A model generated the notes under the pieces. The model was not told the origin of the DNA. It made no database searches and saw only the letters and a program-made list of their open reading frames with translations. Shown piece by piece: positions 47,157 to 56,973 of a stretch of DNA of 64,000 bases. The stretch's first letter is position 1, and each line of letters begins with the position of its first letter. Source of the DNA: Saprolegnia diclina VS20 (Eukaryota > Oomycota > Saprolegniomycetes > Saprolegniales > Saprolegniaceae); contig NW_008246113.1 in assembly GCF_000281045.1 (NCBI RefSeq), positions 253,720-317,719 on the forward strand, written 5' to 3'. The translations under genes were made by a program, and so were the position numbers.

Positions 47157-47207
47157 CACCGCGTCGATTGCGCGATGCGTGCCAAACACACCAGTCATTT
47201 TCGTAGT

Positions 47208-47753
47208 ATGAAGTACCCTCGCTGCGTCCTGCTCCTCGTCGCTGCGCTGCTCGCGCTCGCGCAGGCCAAGTCGGCGCCGATCCCGGTGGCCGCTGCCACG
47301 GACGCCCATACGCACGACCTTAGCGTTGCCCGCTTCGCCCTCGACGCGCTCAACGCGCACCTCGCGACCGCCCACGCGATGCAAACCTTCTCGACCCCCG
47401 ACGTGACGCCCGAGGCCGCCAAGGAGTGGACGCTCACGACAACGGACGGCGCGACCCTTGTCGTCCAGGTGGACAATGACGGCGACGCTGCCCAGCAGCT
47501 CCATGCGGCGTGGTCGGTCGAGGCCGACGGTAGCCGCAAGATGGTGTATCACGTCAAGGCGCTCCCGTCGTCATCGGCGTGGGTCCTTGGCCTCGGCGTG
47601 CTCTTCGTCGCGCTCGGCGTCATCGTTGTCATGTCGTCCAAGCCGTCGTCGATTGCCCGCGCGCGTGAACCCCCGTCGTCGCCCAAGGGCAGCAGCTCGC
47701 CGCCGGCGTCGGCCGCGTCGGCCGTCCGCCGTCGCCGGTCCAAGCTCGACTAG
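47208..47753 (+). CDS. Small secretory single-pass membrane protein, possibly cystatin-like
   Basis: A single-exon protein of 181 residues if started at ATG 47208; an in-frame ATG at 47175 adds 11 residues but would bury the signal peptide. MKYPRCVLLLVAALLALAQA is a clear signal peptide. The lumenal part has DLSVARFALDALNAHLATAHA followed by short beta-like stretches (LVVQVDNDGD, AWSVEADGSRKMVYHVK), reminiscent of a cystatin fold, but the QxVxG loop is absent. A transmembrane helix (WVLGLGVLFVALGVIVVMS) is followed by a short basic, Ser/Pro-rich cytosolic tail ending RRRRSKLD. It lies in the spacer of the inverted duplication and is not duplicated. Confidence 0.75.
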   Translation: MKYPRCVLLLVAALLALAQAKSAPIPVAAATDAHTHDLSVARFALDALNAHLATAHAMQTFSTPDVTPEAAKEWTLTTTDGATLVVQVDNDGDAAQQLHAAWSVEADGSRKMVYHVKALPSSSAWVLGLGVLFVALGVIVVMSSKPSSIARAREPPSSPKGSSSPPASAASAVRRRRSKLD

Positions 47754-48440
47754 ACTCGAATCACTATAACCTTATACCGGAATGCATTGCGTACCGTACC
47801 TTAGACGCAAACGTTCTTGTGTTGTAGAGTCCTCTTCACCGGATCACTCCACTCCCTAGCATCGACAGCATGGCATTCGATACGAATGAACCCACGCAGC
47901 CGTCGCCAGAGTTCAAACGGGGCGACATGTACCGGCTTTGGGCCGTCGCGAAGACCTGTACGGCCGCATGCGGTGAGCCACGCTGCGCAAGAGCGTGCTA
48001 GCTACCGCACCTGTCCATGCTGCCGGCGCCACCGCGTCCTGGACCACGCGAATCATCCATCTTGCTAGTATACTTTTTGCGACCATTGGAATGGACAGAC
48101 GACCGTCAACCTTCAAGAAACCAGAGCGCGGTTGAAGCACCCGGTACAAGCCAGAACTGAAGCGTCGCTACTGTCTTTCTAGATGCACACCGGCACCCAC
48201 AAGTGGCAACGACGCGAGGTAGATTCAAACCTCATGTGATCGAATCCGGCTCGAATCTTGACACGTCGTATGTCTCTTTCGCCAAAGCAACAAGCTAACG
48301 TGGTACCCCGCGCCGGCCCAAGCTCGCAAACAGCTGTTCGACAGTCCAGATTCCTCACCAAGCCAGGCGCAAAACTTTGCTTCGGCGAGATTGCACTTAC
48401 GTCTCAACCTCATTCTTGCATTTGCTTTTGACCACCAAGC
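47754..48440. other. Spacer of the inverted duplication, right part
   Basis: Contains 48220-48282, which is the reverse complement of 45815-45753, and the non-matching 48283-48401. No gene is supported. Confidence 0.4.
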
Positions 48441-49991
48441 ATGGTCGCTGCCAAGGAAACGGTGCTGCAGTCCGAGTCGGCCAACGTCGTCATGACGCCG
48501 GGCCTCGCGGGTCGGTCGCCCAACGCCGCCATTGACTACACGGACGCCGACGAAGAGATCAAGCTCGAAGAAGAGGACAAGACGTTCGCCAACCTCCCGT
48601 GGTACATGAAGCTGTTCTGGGGCATCTTTTACTTTGTGCTGGCCATGAGCTCGCTCTACTTTTTCATGGTCGCTGTCAAGTGGATCGGCGAGTCGTTCTC
48701 GCTCCTCCTCGGCTGCGAAGCCAAGTCGGCGTTCGCGTTTGCCGACAACCCGATCGCGGGTCTCATGGTCGGCGTCGTCTCGACCGCCATGCTGCACTCG
48801 TCCGGCACGGTCACGTCCATCACCGTCGCCCTCGTGGGCGCCAAGGGTCTCACCGTGCGCCAAGGCGTCCCGATCATCATGGGCGCCAACGTCGGCACGT
48901 GCGTGACCTGCATCATGGTCGCCTTTGCGCAGATGGGCAAGCGCGACCAGTTTGAGCGCGCGATGGCGGCCGCGACCGTCCACGACATGTACAACATCTG
49001 GTCGGTCATCGTCCTCTTCCCGATCGAGCTCGTCTTCCACCCGCTCGAGCTCCTCTCCATGTCCATGTCGGGCGGCAAGGCCAACGCGTACTTTGAGTCG
49101 CCCGTCGACATCATTGTCAACCCGCTCGCGCAGCAGCTCATCCGCGTCGACAAGAGCATGATTGAAAAGGTGTCGCTCGGCAAGGTCACGTGTGAGAAGG
49201 CGGTGTTTCTCAAGGGCGGCGCGTTCCTCTCGTCGTACAAGAGCGGCTCGATGAGCGGCGGTGCCATCGGTGGCATCTGCCTCGCGATCGGCTTTACGCT
49301 CCTCGTCATGTCGCTCGTCTCGCTTGTCTACATGCTCCAAAAGCTCTTCCGCGGCTCGGCGCAAAAGACGATCCGCAAGGCGCTCGACTTTAACGGCTAC
49401 GTCAACATCTTCCTCGGCACGCTCATCACGTTCTGCGTGCACTCGTCGACGGTGGTCACCTCGACCTTGACGCCGATGGCCGGTCTCGGGCTCATCACGC
49501 TCGAGCAGGTGTACCCGATCGTGATTGGCGCCAACCTCGGCACGACCGTGACGGCGCTGCTCGCGTCGTGGGTGACGGGGTCGCCGGACGCTGTCGCGAT
49601 CGCGCTCGTGCACTTTTGGTTCAACATCTGGGGCATCTTCCTCTTCTACCCGATCCCGATCACGCGCAAGCCGATCCTGGACTGGGCGCGCCGCCTCGCC
49701 TTCTACAGCGCGCGGTGGCCGATGGTCGCAGGTCTCTTTCTGATGCTGCTCTTTTTGATCGTACCGGGCATCGCGCTCGCCTTGACGTACCTCTTCAAGG
49801 CTGGCACGACCGGTCTTGTCTTTGGCATCATCATTGTCGCCGCTGTCGTCGTGAGTATCGCGGGCTTTTACTACTGGTACCTCAAGAAGGGCGGCCGCGA
49901 AGTGTGGCACGCCTTCTTGGAGCGCAAGGCCGAGGCCCACGCCGCCAAGCACGGCCACGCGCACCCGGCGGCCGACAAGCCGCTCGTTTAA
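48441..49991 (+). CDS. NaPi-II (SLC34)-type sodium/phosphate cotransporter, right-arm copy
   Basis: A single-exon 516-residue protein, 513 residues identical to the left-arm copy at 44021-45571. It has Met117, Ile396 and Met428 where the other has Val; all sit in hydrophobic segments and are conservative. The two phosphate-binding repeats are intact, so both copies should be functional. Transcription is divergent from the left-arm copy towards the outside of the duplication. The two genes have different sequence from about 40 bp upstream, so their promoters differ, which could give separate regulation. Confidence 0.92.
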   Translation: MVAAKETVLQSESANVVMTPGLAGRSPNAAIDYTDADEEIKLEEEDKTFANLPWYMKLFWGIFYFVLAMSSLYFFMVAVKWIGESFSLLLGCEAKSAFAFADNPIAGLMVGVVSTAMLHSSGTVTSITVALVGAKGLTVRQGVPIIMGANVGTCVTCIMVAFAQMGKRDQFERAMAAATVHDMYNIWSVIVLFPIELVFHPLELLSMSMSGGKANAYFESPVDIIVNPLAQQLIRVDKSMIEKVSLGKVTCEKAVFLKGGAFLSSYKSGSMSGGAIGGICLAIGFTLLVMSLVSLVYMLQKLFRGSAQKTIRKALDFNGYVNIFLGTLITFCVHSSTVVTSTLTPMAGLGLITLEQVYPIVIGANLGTTVTALLASWVTGSPDAVAIALVHFWFNIWGIFLFYPIPITRKPILDWARRLAFYSARWPMVAGLFLMLLFLIVPGIALALTYLFKAGTTGLVFGIIIVAAVVVSIAGFYYWYLKKGGREVWHAFLERKAEAHAAKHGHAHPAADKPLV

Positions 49992-50195
49992 TATCGTGGG
50001 ATCGACGATCGATGTCGATATCCAGTCGTTTGTTTCTCTTTCATATACAGTGTTTGTTTTGCGATCGGTGCACTGTTTCTTGTTGACAGAATCTCTCCTT
50101 CTCCGGACAGTGGTTAAATCATTTCTGAGCCGCATTCTGAAACAGTGTTTTGCACATCACAAACAGTGCATTGAAACGTCGGTGTGATGTGAGCG

Positions 50196-50546
50196 CTACA
50201 TGGCGATGGTCGGCAGTTCGTTCCATTCTCTTGAAGACGCTTGAGCAGCAGTGGCTGGTAGTGTGCATACTGTGCAGGTGTCGCGGTTCTGGTGCGCGTG
50301 AGCGCCTTGGCAGTCGCAAGAGCCGTCAATGTAGGGTTTGGGATCCGGCGCCTCGAATAGGACAAAATTGGTGCGACGCTTGCAAACGCTGAGCCACTGG
50401 CGTCGACAGCGGCGATGACCCTCTTGAAGAAGATGATGTCGACTGGAGGCTTGGTCCGTGCAGGAGCTCGTGCGCTCTCCGCATCTCCTCATACGTGGGT
50501 GTGGCGTCGAGGCCCTGCGCTTCTTCACTCGTTTGGCTTTGGACAT
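50196..50546 (-). CDS. Hypothetical 116-residue Cys/His-rich protein, right arm
   Basis: ATG 50546 opens a frame reading MSKAKRVKKRRAS, with a basic start, then RRCRRQWLSVCKRRTNFVLF, and CDCQGAHAHQNRDTCTVC, which could bind a metal ion. It ends WNELPTIAM. The equivalent frame on the left arm is shifted by one base. An overlapping frame from 50712 starts like the 199-codon frame of the left arm. Which reading is the ancestral one is not clear. Confidence 0.4.
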   Translation of the reverse strand: MSKAKRVKKRRASTPHPRMRRCGERTSSCTDQASSRHHLLQEGHRRCRRQWLSVCKRRTNFVLFEAPDPKPYIDGSCDCQGAHAHQNRDTCTVCTLPATAAQASSREWNELPTIAM

Positions 50547-50851
50547 CGAGGAGACTGGAACTGAAACTAACTATACTACACATAACACGGTCGAATCTTG
50601 TGTGGGTCCGTCGTGACGCGCCTTCAGCGGCGGCTTTGGCGGCAGCAGAGGCATCTGACTGCAAACGCTGTTTCGTATAAACAGTGTTTGGAAGGTCAAT
50701 GCAGAGTTTCATGTCGTTTTGAGATAAGGGTTTACTACATGTGTGAAGCGCGACGATGTAATCCTACTAGCGATGATGTGCGAGTGTCATTGACTTGGCT
50801 AATGGGCTGCGTGAGGCGGACTGTTCACTTGGAATAAGAAATTACACACTG

Positions 50852-52027
50852 CTACATGGCGGTTGTCGGCGGTTCGATACCAAATTCGCGGAAAAGGTCG
50901 AGTAGCGGCGCTGTGTCGTCGGTGTACGTGCGAAGGAGGTTGGCGTCAATGGAGGCGACGTCAAGGCGGAAGCCGTGCGAGAGAAGACAGCGCGCGACGC
51001 TCAGGCGCTTTCTTCACAGGGCTGAGGACACCGCTCCGTGCGGCACCGAGACCCGACCGGAGGCCAAGAGCTGCTCCACAATATCCACGTGGCTACGGCG
51101 CAGTGCTGCAGCGAACGCGACCTGGACTTGAAGGCTGTCGTCGTCCAGTGAGAGGAGGTATGCGACGATGTCGCGTCGGTTGTAGGCTGCCGCCACCACA
51201 ATGGTGTACTGGCGTGGCCCGGCTCCACACTCCTCAAGGAGAAAACGGACGACGTCGAGGTGGTCACTCTTAATAGCTTGCTCGACGGCGTCGATGGAGC
51301 ACGTATGGCCATCGCGATGGAGCATCTGAACGAATGCGAGCATGCCACTGCAGGCTGCCTCGTTCACGAGCTCAGCAAAGTGCGTCTCGGGCATTTGCGA
51401 GTAGAGGAACGTTGCGACGTCCAACGAGCGCATGAGGAGGGCCTTGCGCAAGGTATTGTCTGTCCACCCTTTGCGCGTGTACGCTCGCAGCAGCTCAAGA
51501 TGGGCTACAGAGCAGTGGGATACCACACAACGTATTGGCAAGTGCTGCCCGATGGGACTGTCGTAGCCGTTTGGTGTCCACGGAAACAAGTGCTCGCCAA
51601 GCTGCGGTAGATGCTGGCGTAAGGTCATGAGGTACGAGGCAATCTCAAAGCGGCTGTGGCAGAAGGCGACGTCGATGGCCTCGGCGGAGGCGAGGTCTGG
51701 GCGACAGGCCAGAATGCGCCGCGTCACGGAGAAGTCGCCTTCGTAGATCGCAAGATGCAGTGGAAGTCGCGCATCGCGCAAGCAATCGCGAGCTAAGCCG
51801 AGTGTGTACGGGGACAGGAAGGTAATAGGCATTGTCGGATCGTCGCTGTCGTAGATGGGCCGAAAGCCCGGCGGGAAGACGTAGACACTGGCGCGGTTGG
51901 AAGACGTCGTGACCAACTCCACGGTGCGCGCCTCGAGAAAGCGACACCGGATGTCTTCGTAGACGCCAAATTGGAAGCCAAAGAGGAGCGCAGTCAGCGG
52001 CGCCGACGTCAGCACGACGCTCGCCAT
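50852..52027 (-). pseudogene. MASVVLTSPP-family ankyrin gene with an in-frame TGA
   Basis: From ATG 52027 the frame reads MASVVLTSAPLTALLFGFQF and runs 337 codons to a TGA at 51016-51014. In the same frame after the stop the family sequence continues: LSVARCLLSHGFRLDVASID, then LFREFGIEPPTTAM and TAG at 50852. The left-arm relative has LQERQFDVARCLLL at the stop position, so a Gln codon is replaced. No splice pair removes the TGA cleanly. It may be a recent pseudogene or express a protein lacking the last 53 residues. Confidence 0.7.
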
Positions 52028-53219
52028 GGTGCAAAATGAAGAATGTGGGGCCCGACATTCCGTGATTCGGATGCGTGGCTTTGTCCCGAATACAAAAAAC
52101 AAGCTTATGACGTGGCAAGCTAATGGATGTTTTCGATGCGCATTCAAACGAAGCCATTTGCCGATGGATTTGCACCTGCTACTGATGAACCTTTCTATAC
52201 ATGTATTGTACAAGTATGCAACAAGTCGACCTTGCTAATCGTGAACAGCGAGTAACTCTAAACGCCGTGGTCGCCCTTGTGTTCTAACGAGAGTCCGCGT
52301 CCAGAATCATCAGTCAACGCACTCGGCATGTTAGCGTTGATCGAGTCGACGTCGTCACTCAAAAGAGATGGCTTTGTGGAGGGCAAGGTGGAGACCCACA
52401 CCACTAACGACTCACCAGTCGACACGAAGCTTGTGCATAGCTCGCATAGCGAGATCGGTATCAAACCACCAACAATAGGAGACACAGTATGGCATACCTA
52501 CCTCTAGTCAATGACGTGGCGCGTCCTTTCGTCGTGTACACTTTGCCAGCAAATAGTCGCGATCGCAACATCTTGCACGATCCACTGCCACGTACCCTTG
52601 GACGTACCTTGAGCTGCAGCACGCATACAAGAAATACCGTCGCTTGGCAGACGAAGGAGATGGAGGTCTAGGCTCCTTGGATACAAACATCGAGATCCGA
52701 CGCTCTCGCCTCGAATGGCTTCCGCTACTGACAGCTGAATGCGAAGTGCAGACGATACCCCCTTTATCTTACCCTGAGGTCGACCTGGACCTCCTTTCTT
52801 TAGATGAGCGCGATGGTAGTATACAGCCATCGACGACCTTTGTCCCTCCCGAGCCAACCTATTACCACTGCAAGCGCAGTTGCAGAGGGCCTCATCTACC
52901 TCGTTCATCACTACCATCTTGCTGCATCCCAGAGCGAGGCCCCGACTACGCGAGCATGCTTCGCCAAGCAAGCACTCCCCGGGGTTGGCCTCGTCCGACC
53001 TCCAGTCCTTCGAGACCCCTTGCCTCGCTCGCCACTGCTCGAGAGAGGGCTGATGCCCGTCTTCCTACTGCGTACCTACATGCGTCGACGCATGCGACTG
53101 CTTGTCCAGGCGTCGTTATGTCTCCTACATGGCCCATGAAGCATGTTGCAGTCGTCATCGACAAGGGTCGTCGGAGCAAGTCGCTGCCTGCATTTCCTCG
53201 ATCAAGATGCAAGGGATGG
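52028..53219. other. Intergenic with one unassigned open frame
   Basis: A plus-strand frame from about 52590 reads HAYKKYRRLADEGDGGLGSL and LTAECEVQTIPPLSYPEVDL, which looks more protein-like than random, but no family or start is recognised. It runs on as a shadow of the next gene. Possibly a relic. Confidence 0.25.
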
Positions 53220-53612
53220 CTACCCGTGGATGAGAAAGTCGCCGGCGAGCGCGGCGCGGCCGGCTTGGCGGTAGTTGCGGTCGGTCGGCGTGTGCGACGA
53301 GCGGAAGACGTGCGCGACCATGATGGGCCCGTCCTTGTCGCGGGCCTCGGCGACAACGAGGCGGAGGCGGACGTCGAGGTCCATGCAGCTCGCCATGGTG
53401 CGCTGGCGCTGGCTCTTGCGCAGCTCAAAGCCGAGGGCCCGCGTCAAGTCCTCGAACGTCGTCGTCGCCGGCCGCGAGAGCACGTCGTTCTTGACGTCGT
53501 TGACCTTGTTCTGCATTGCAGTCTTGTGGAAGCCGTCTTCGTAGACCTGGTCCTTTAGAACCGCCCAGCGCCAGCGTAGGACGCCCTTGGTCGTGGCGGT
53601 ACGGTCGAGCAT
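53220..53612 (-). CDS. Hypothetical protein, possibly the last exon of a larger gene
   Basis: From ATG 53612 the frame encodes 130 residues starting MLDRTATTKGVLRWRWAVL, with charged helical sequence (MQNKVNDVKNDVL, FEDLTRALGFELRKSQRQ) and ending FLIHG. The frame is open upstream to 53753 but only from TTG. Upstream sequence in another frame (SRIAMVASRFMRLGVGAEL) also looks coding, so an intron upstream is likely and the true start may be near 53.9-54.0 kb. Family not recognised. Confidence 0.45.
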   Translation of the reverse strand: MLDRTATTKGVLRWRWAVLKDQVYEDGFHKTAMQNKVNDVKNDVLSRPATTTFEDLTRALGFELRKSQRQRTMASCMDLDVRLRLVVAEARDKDGPIMVAHVFRSSHTPTDRNYRQAGRAALAGDFLIHG

Positions 53613-54163
53613 CGTCGGTTTGTCGTCGGAGGTGGTACTACTACGACTCTCGAGCAGCTGCCAATCGCGAAATGCTCGTTCGCATCTGCCAACTCGGCGC
53701 CGACCCCAAGGCGCATGAAGCGTGAGGCGACCATCGCGATGCGAGAGACGCAAGCGCTAGGAAGCCAAAGCCGTTGCATCGGCATTCGCTGGCCATGTCG
53801 GCGGCGTGCACCGGCCGACATGGAGCCATCGGCGCGTCGGTCGACTGCAACTTCAACCCTTGAAGGTGGCAAGCATGCCCAGGCGACGACCGTCGATTCG
53901 CCTAATACGAGACAAAGACCACGTCGCTACTCGCCGGCGCAGACGCCTCGCATCCGCTTGGCGCGGCCGCATTATCTCTGCGTGGCTGCCTCCACGAGGG
54001 CCAGCATGCGCGGAGGAGGCTGGCGTCGGCGAGGGCCATCGCTTGCTCGCTGCTGGTATCAACACGCAACAGCACCATGAAGCAAATCAACGTCATGGTG
54101 GTATATTGGTGGCACGTCTGGGTTTACTTCTTCATTTGGCAGATATCTCGCGTCGATGGCTTC
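53613..54163. other. Upstream of hypothetical protein; possible unresolved exon
   Basis: Minus-strand frames near 53640-53870 may contain upstream exon sequence of the 53220-53612 gene, but no splice pair could be fixed. Confidence 0.3.
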
Positions 54164-55351
54164 TTACTCCATCAACAAGACGACCTTGCGCTTCGTCGAC
54201 CGGTTCATGACCTTCTCCAAGGCGCCGTCAAAGTCGCTGAACGGGTGCGTCTCGACCCACGTGCGCAGCTTGCCCGCCGCCATCAAGTCTGCCAGTTCCT
54301 ACGTTCACCACAGCATGAGCTCGCCATAGACATATGGGCGGATCACGGACCTTGAGCATGGCCTTGCGCTCCTCGACGGGCGCGTGCTTGGCCCACTCCG
54401 TCATCCAAAAGCCGCGGAGCGAAATGTCGTTGAAGACGAGCGCCGTCGTCGACGTCATGACGGGCTCGCGGGCCATGCCGCCGTACGTGACAGCGACGCC
54501 GCCCTTGGCGAGGACCTTGGTGATCTCGAGGCCGTTCTGGCCGCCGACGCAGTTGAAGGCGGCCTTGGGCGACGGGAGGTCGGCAATGAGGCGCTTGAAG
54601 TCGGCCGAGCCGAGGTAGTGGTCGGCGATGACGACCGTGGCGCCCAAGCCCTTGAGGTGCTCGACCGTCTCGGCGTAGTCGGTATCCTCGCGGATGACGT
54701 TGATCGTCTGGATGCCGCGGAGGGCCGCGAGCTGGATCACGGCCTGGCCGACGGCCGAGTTGGCGCCGTTCTGGATGATGACGTCGCCCTTGCTAAGCTT
54801 GGCAAAGTCGGCCAAGAGGCGGTACGCCGTGCACGGGTTCACCTACAACGCGCTTGCGTCGGTCCACGTCCAACCTCCAACGGCGCTCGTACCGCCAACG
54901 TGGCCGCGTATTCAACAGGGATCGACTCGGGCACGACAAGCACCTCCGCTTCCTTGGCAACGGCCTCCGTGCGCCACGTGCCAAAGCCAGCAGCGGCAGG
55001 GATGACACGGTCGCCGACCTTGAGCGTCGAGACGGCCTGGCCGACCGCCGTGACGCGGGCGACACCCTCGTTACCGCCAATGGCAGGCAGCGCAGCCTTG
55101 ATGCCGTAGCCACCCATGACCATGCTCAGGTCGGCGGGGTTCACGGGCGCGGCCAAGAACTTGAGCGCAACCTCGTGCTGGCCGAGCGTCTTGGGCAAAA
55201 GGCCCACATCCTCGACCCTACTCGAAGCATGAGCCTCCAACGCACGCGCAACATGGAGCGCCTACTTGAGGACTTCCGTGGGCACGCCTTGCGCGTGGTA
55301 GCGGACGGCCGTCGCGAAGCGGCGATGAAGGACGGCGGCGCGGGACAGCAT
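54164..55351 (-). CDS. MECR: Mitochondrial trans-2-enoyl-CoA reductase (MECR-type), four exons
   Basis: Exons 55351-55266, 55217-54893, 54842-54351 and 54298-54164 encode 345 residues; introns are 48-52 nt. MLSRAAVLHRRFATAVRYHA is a basic, Ser/Ala-rich mitochondrial presequence. The rest is a zinc-free medium-chain dehydrogenase/reductase: NPADLSMVMGGYG in the substrate-binding part with its Tyr, GGNEGVARV, DRVIPAAAGFGTWR, then a nucleotide-binding segment QNGANSAVGQAVIQLAALRG and CVGGQNGLEITKVLAKGG, and GFWMTEW typical of MECR/Etr1. The enzyme performs the last step of mitochondrial type II fatty acid synthesis, reducing trans-2-enoyl thioesters with NADPH. Length fits the family. Confidence 0.9.
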
Positions 55352-56973
55352 GGCGCAGGTGGATGGACAGCCAGCAAAAACGGTTTGTGGTGGGCATTTG
55401 CTCAGTCATTTGTATCGGATTATAGAGGTTTTGAGGGACCCCACCAGGGACCGATCGCAAAGATGGATAGTACACTATTTAACGTATGGAATGCTACCAT
55501 CGTGCGTAGCCTTCTCTGCATGCCATGTCGAGCCTACTCATTGCGTGCAATCATTGTCCACGCACTTGTTGGACGGATAGCCGCTCTCAACTCGCTAGTG
55601 AAAGCGCAAAACGTACCTGAACGACGCAGCATCAAAGTTTAGTACACTATTTCCGACGATTACGAAGGAGGGGGCCCATCAAATCGATGACATGCAAAGT
55701 GAGAGGTTTTCGCCCAATTCATTGTTCGAATTTGATTTTATGCACTTTTGATTATATATTTGTATTCTGCAATAAATGTATTGATTAAAATATGCTTTTT
55801 ATTACGATGGCGATTGAGATTTGCTTTTGAAGGCAACCGCAAGTGAGGATCGATGCCGAAGGGAGCTCGACCAGGGGTCATCACCGCCTTGTGGATGACC
55901 CTTGGGGCTGCATGTACATGGGCCATGCGCTCCTCTACGCATGACATAGGTGCTGCGGTGGTTGGCGGTATCGCGCAATGCACCATGGTCGGCGAAACTG
56001 CGCTGGCGGTGCGACCATGAGCTGCAGCACGAACGAGAAGGCGAGCCAGGAAAGCCAGAGGTAGAAGCCCACGAAGCTCAGCAATGGTAGCGTCGGGAGA
56101 CTGTGGGCGTAGAAGAGTGCGAGCCGCCGGAACGAGCGGTCGCCGCCGAGGATCCACGAGCCCGACACGATGCAGGCGGGTGGCGCACGCTGTGTGGGCA
56201 GCGCTTATACAAAAGCAACGCAGCAAGCTCCAGGAATGGGTCGTATGCGAGGCTGTGCTGGATACGAAATGGCCGTGGCGAACGTGGTCGAGGCGTACGC
56301 ACGCCTACGTTCGGAGCTGCTAGGAACCTCGGCGTGGTGCGCAGATTGCTTCTCAAGATGGGTCGCAGCTGCATTGCATCACCGCCAGTGTGGACAGGAC
56401 GCAGTGGGCGACACGCAAACGCGAGCAGTGGATCTCTCTTGCTTGAGCGCAAAGAACAGCGCCATGGAATCCTATCACTCTCGTCCGTGTGCTGGTTTGA
56501 GTGGGCGCCTTCCTCGACCCCAGTGGTCACATGATCGGGAAGCACGCATCATTGTCATCGCCCTAGCGCTAGGTTGAGCACATGCCGTGTACGCCACCGG
56601 CGAGCAAACGTCCACGCCATCCGAATTACAACGCCATCAGGAACAAGCGAGGAGTCCTTGAGAAAAGAGGCACGGTGCGCCAAGTCTGTTCCTCCGCCGT
56701 CGCGCCTCGTCACACGTGGAATCATCGATCGCGACGACACAGTCAAATTGTACGAGCAACACGTCACCGTGCGTCCTTATGTGCGCTCCTCGGCATCGAT
56801 GGACGTATCACACTGCTGTGCCCCATAGACGAGCCACGGGCTATGAGCATCGCCGTGCCTTGACGTGCTCACGCAGCGCTCCATGGGACTGGGATTGGCC
56901 ACAGCCACACGCACCTGTATGACGCTTCCTTGCTGCGTTCCGTCCGCCCACCGAAGGACAACGACGACGTGCG
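55352..56973. other. Intergenic with a possible gene fragment
   Basis: Positions 55660-55820 are AT-rich. A minus-strand hydrophobic frame (55935-56168) is listed separately. No other gene is supported. Confidence 0.35.
55935..56168 (-). pseudogene. Possible fragment of a membrane-protein gene
   Basis: The frame reads SGSWILGGDRSFRRLALFYA, then HSLPTLPLLSFVGFYLWLSW and LAFSFVLQLMV, i.e. two likely membrane helices, and then degenerates. There is no start codon context or defined exon boundaries, so it looks like the leftover of a multipass protein rather than a complete gene. Confidence 0.3.

Larger units (their letters stand above)
45572..47207. other. Spacer of the inverted duplication, left part
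   Basis: Holds the end of the left arm (to 45815), a copy of a dispersed repeat (46674-46905) and the promoter of the small membrane protein. No other gene is supported. Confidence 0.4.
48220..52027. repeat. Right arm of the large inverted duplication
   Basis: Reverse-complement counterpart of 42005-45815. The highly similar core is about 48402-50875 and includes the phosphate cotransporter, the small reading frame and the sequence up to the end of the ankyrin-like gene. The outer end (ankyrin-like gene) is strongly diverged from the left arm. Confidence 0.85.

Noticed and set aside
47208-47753. Firm cystatin annotation
   Set aside because: The helix and strands are suggestive, but the QxVxG inhibitory loop and the PW hairpin are not present, so it stays a possibility.
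51014-51016. TGA read as selenocysteine in the right-arm ankyrin-like gene
   Set aside because: Relatives have Gln rather than Cys or Sec at this position, and no SECIS-like hairpin was recognised downstream; a nonsense change is simpler.
52644-53558. 304-codon plus-strand frame as one gene
   Set aside because: Its second half is the complement of the minus-strand hypothetical protein at 53220-53612, and no domain or start is recognisable. The first part is mentioned as an unassigned frame only.
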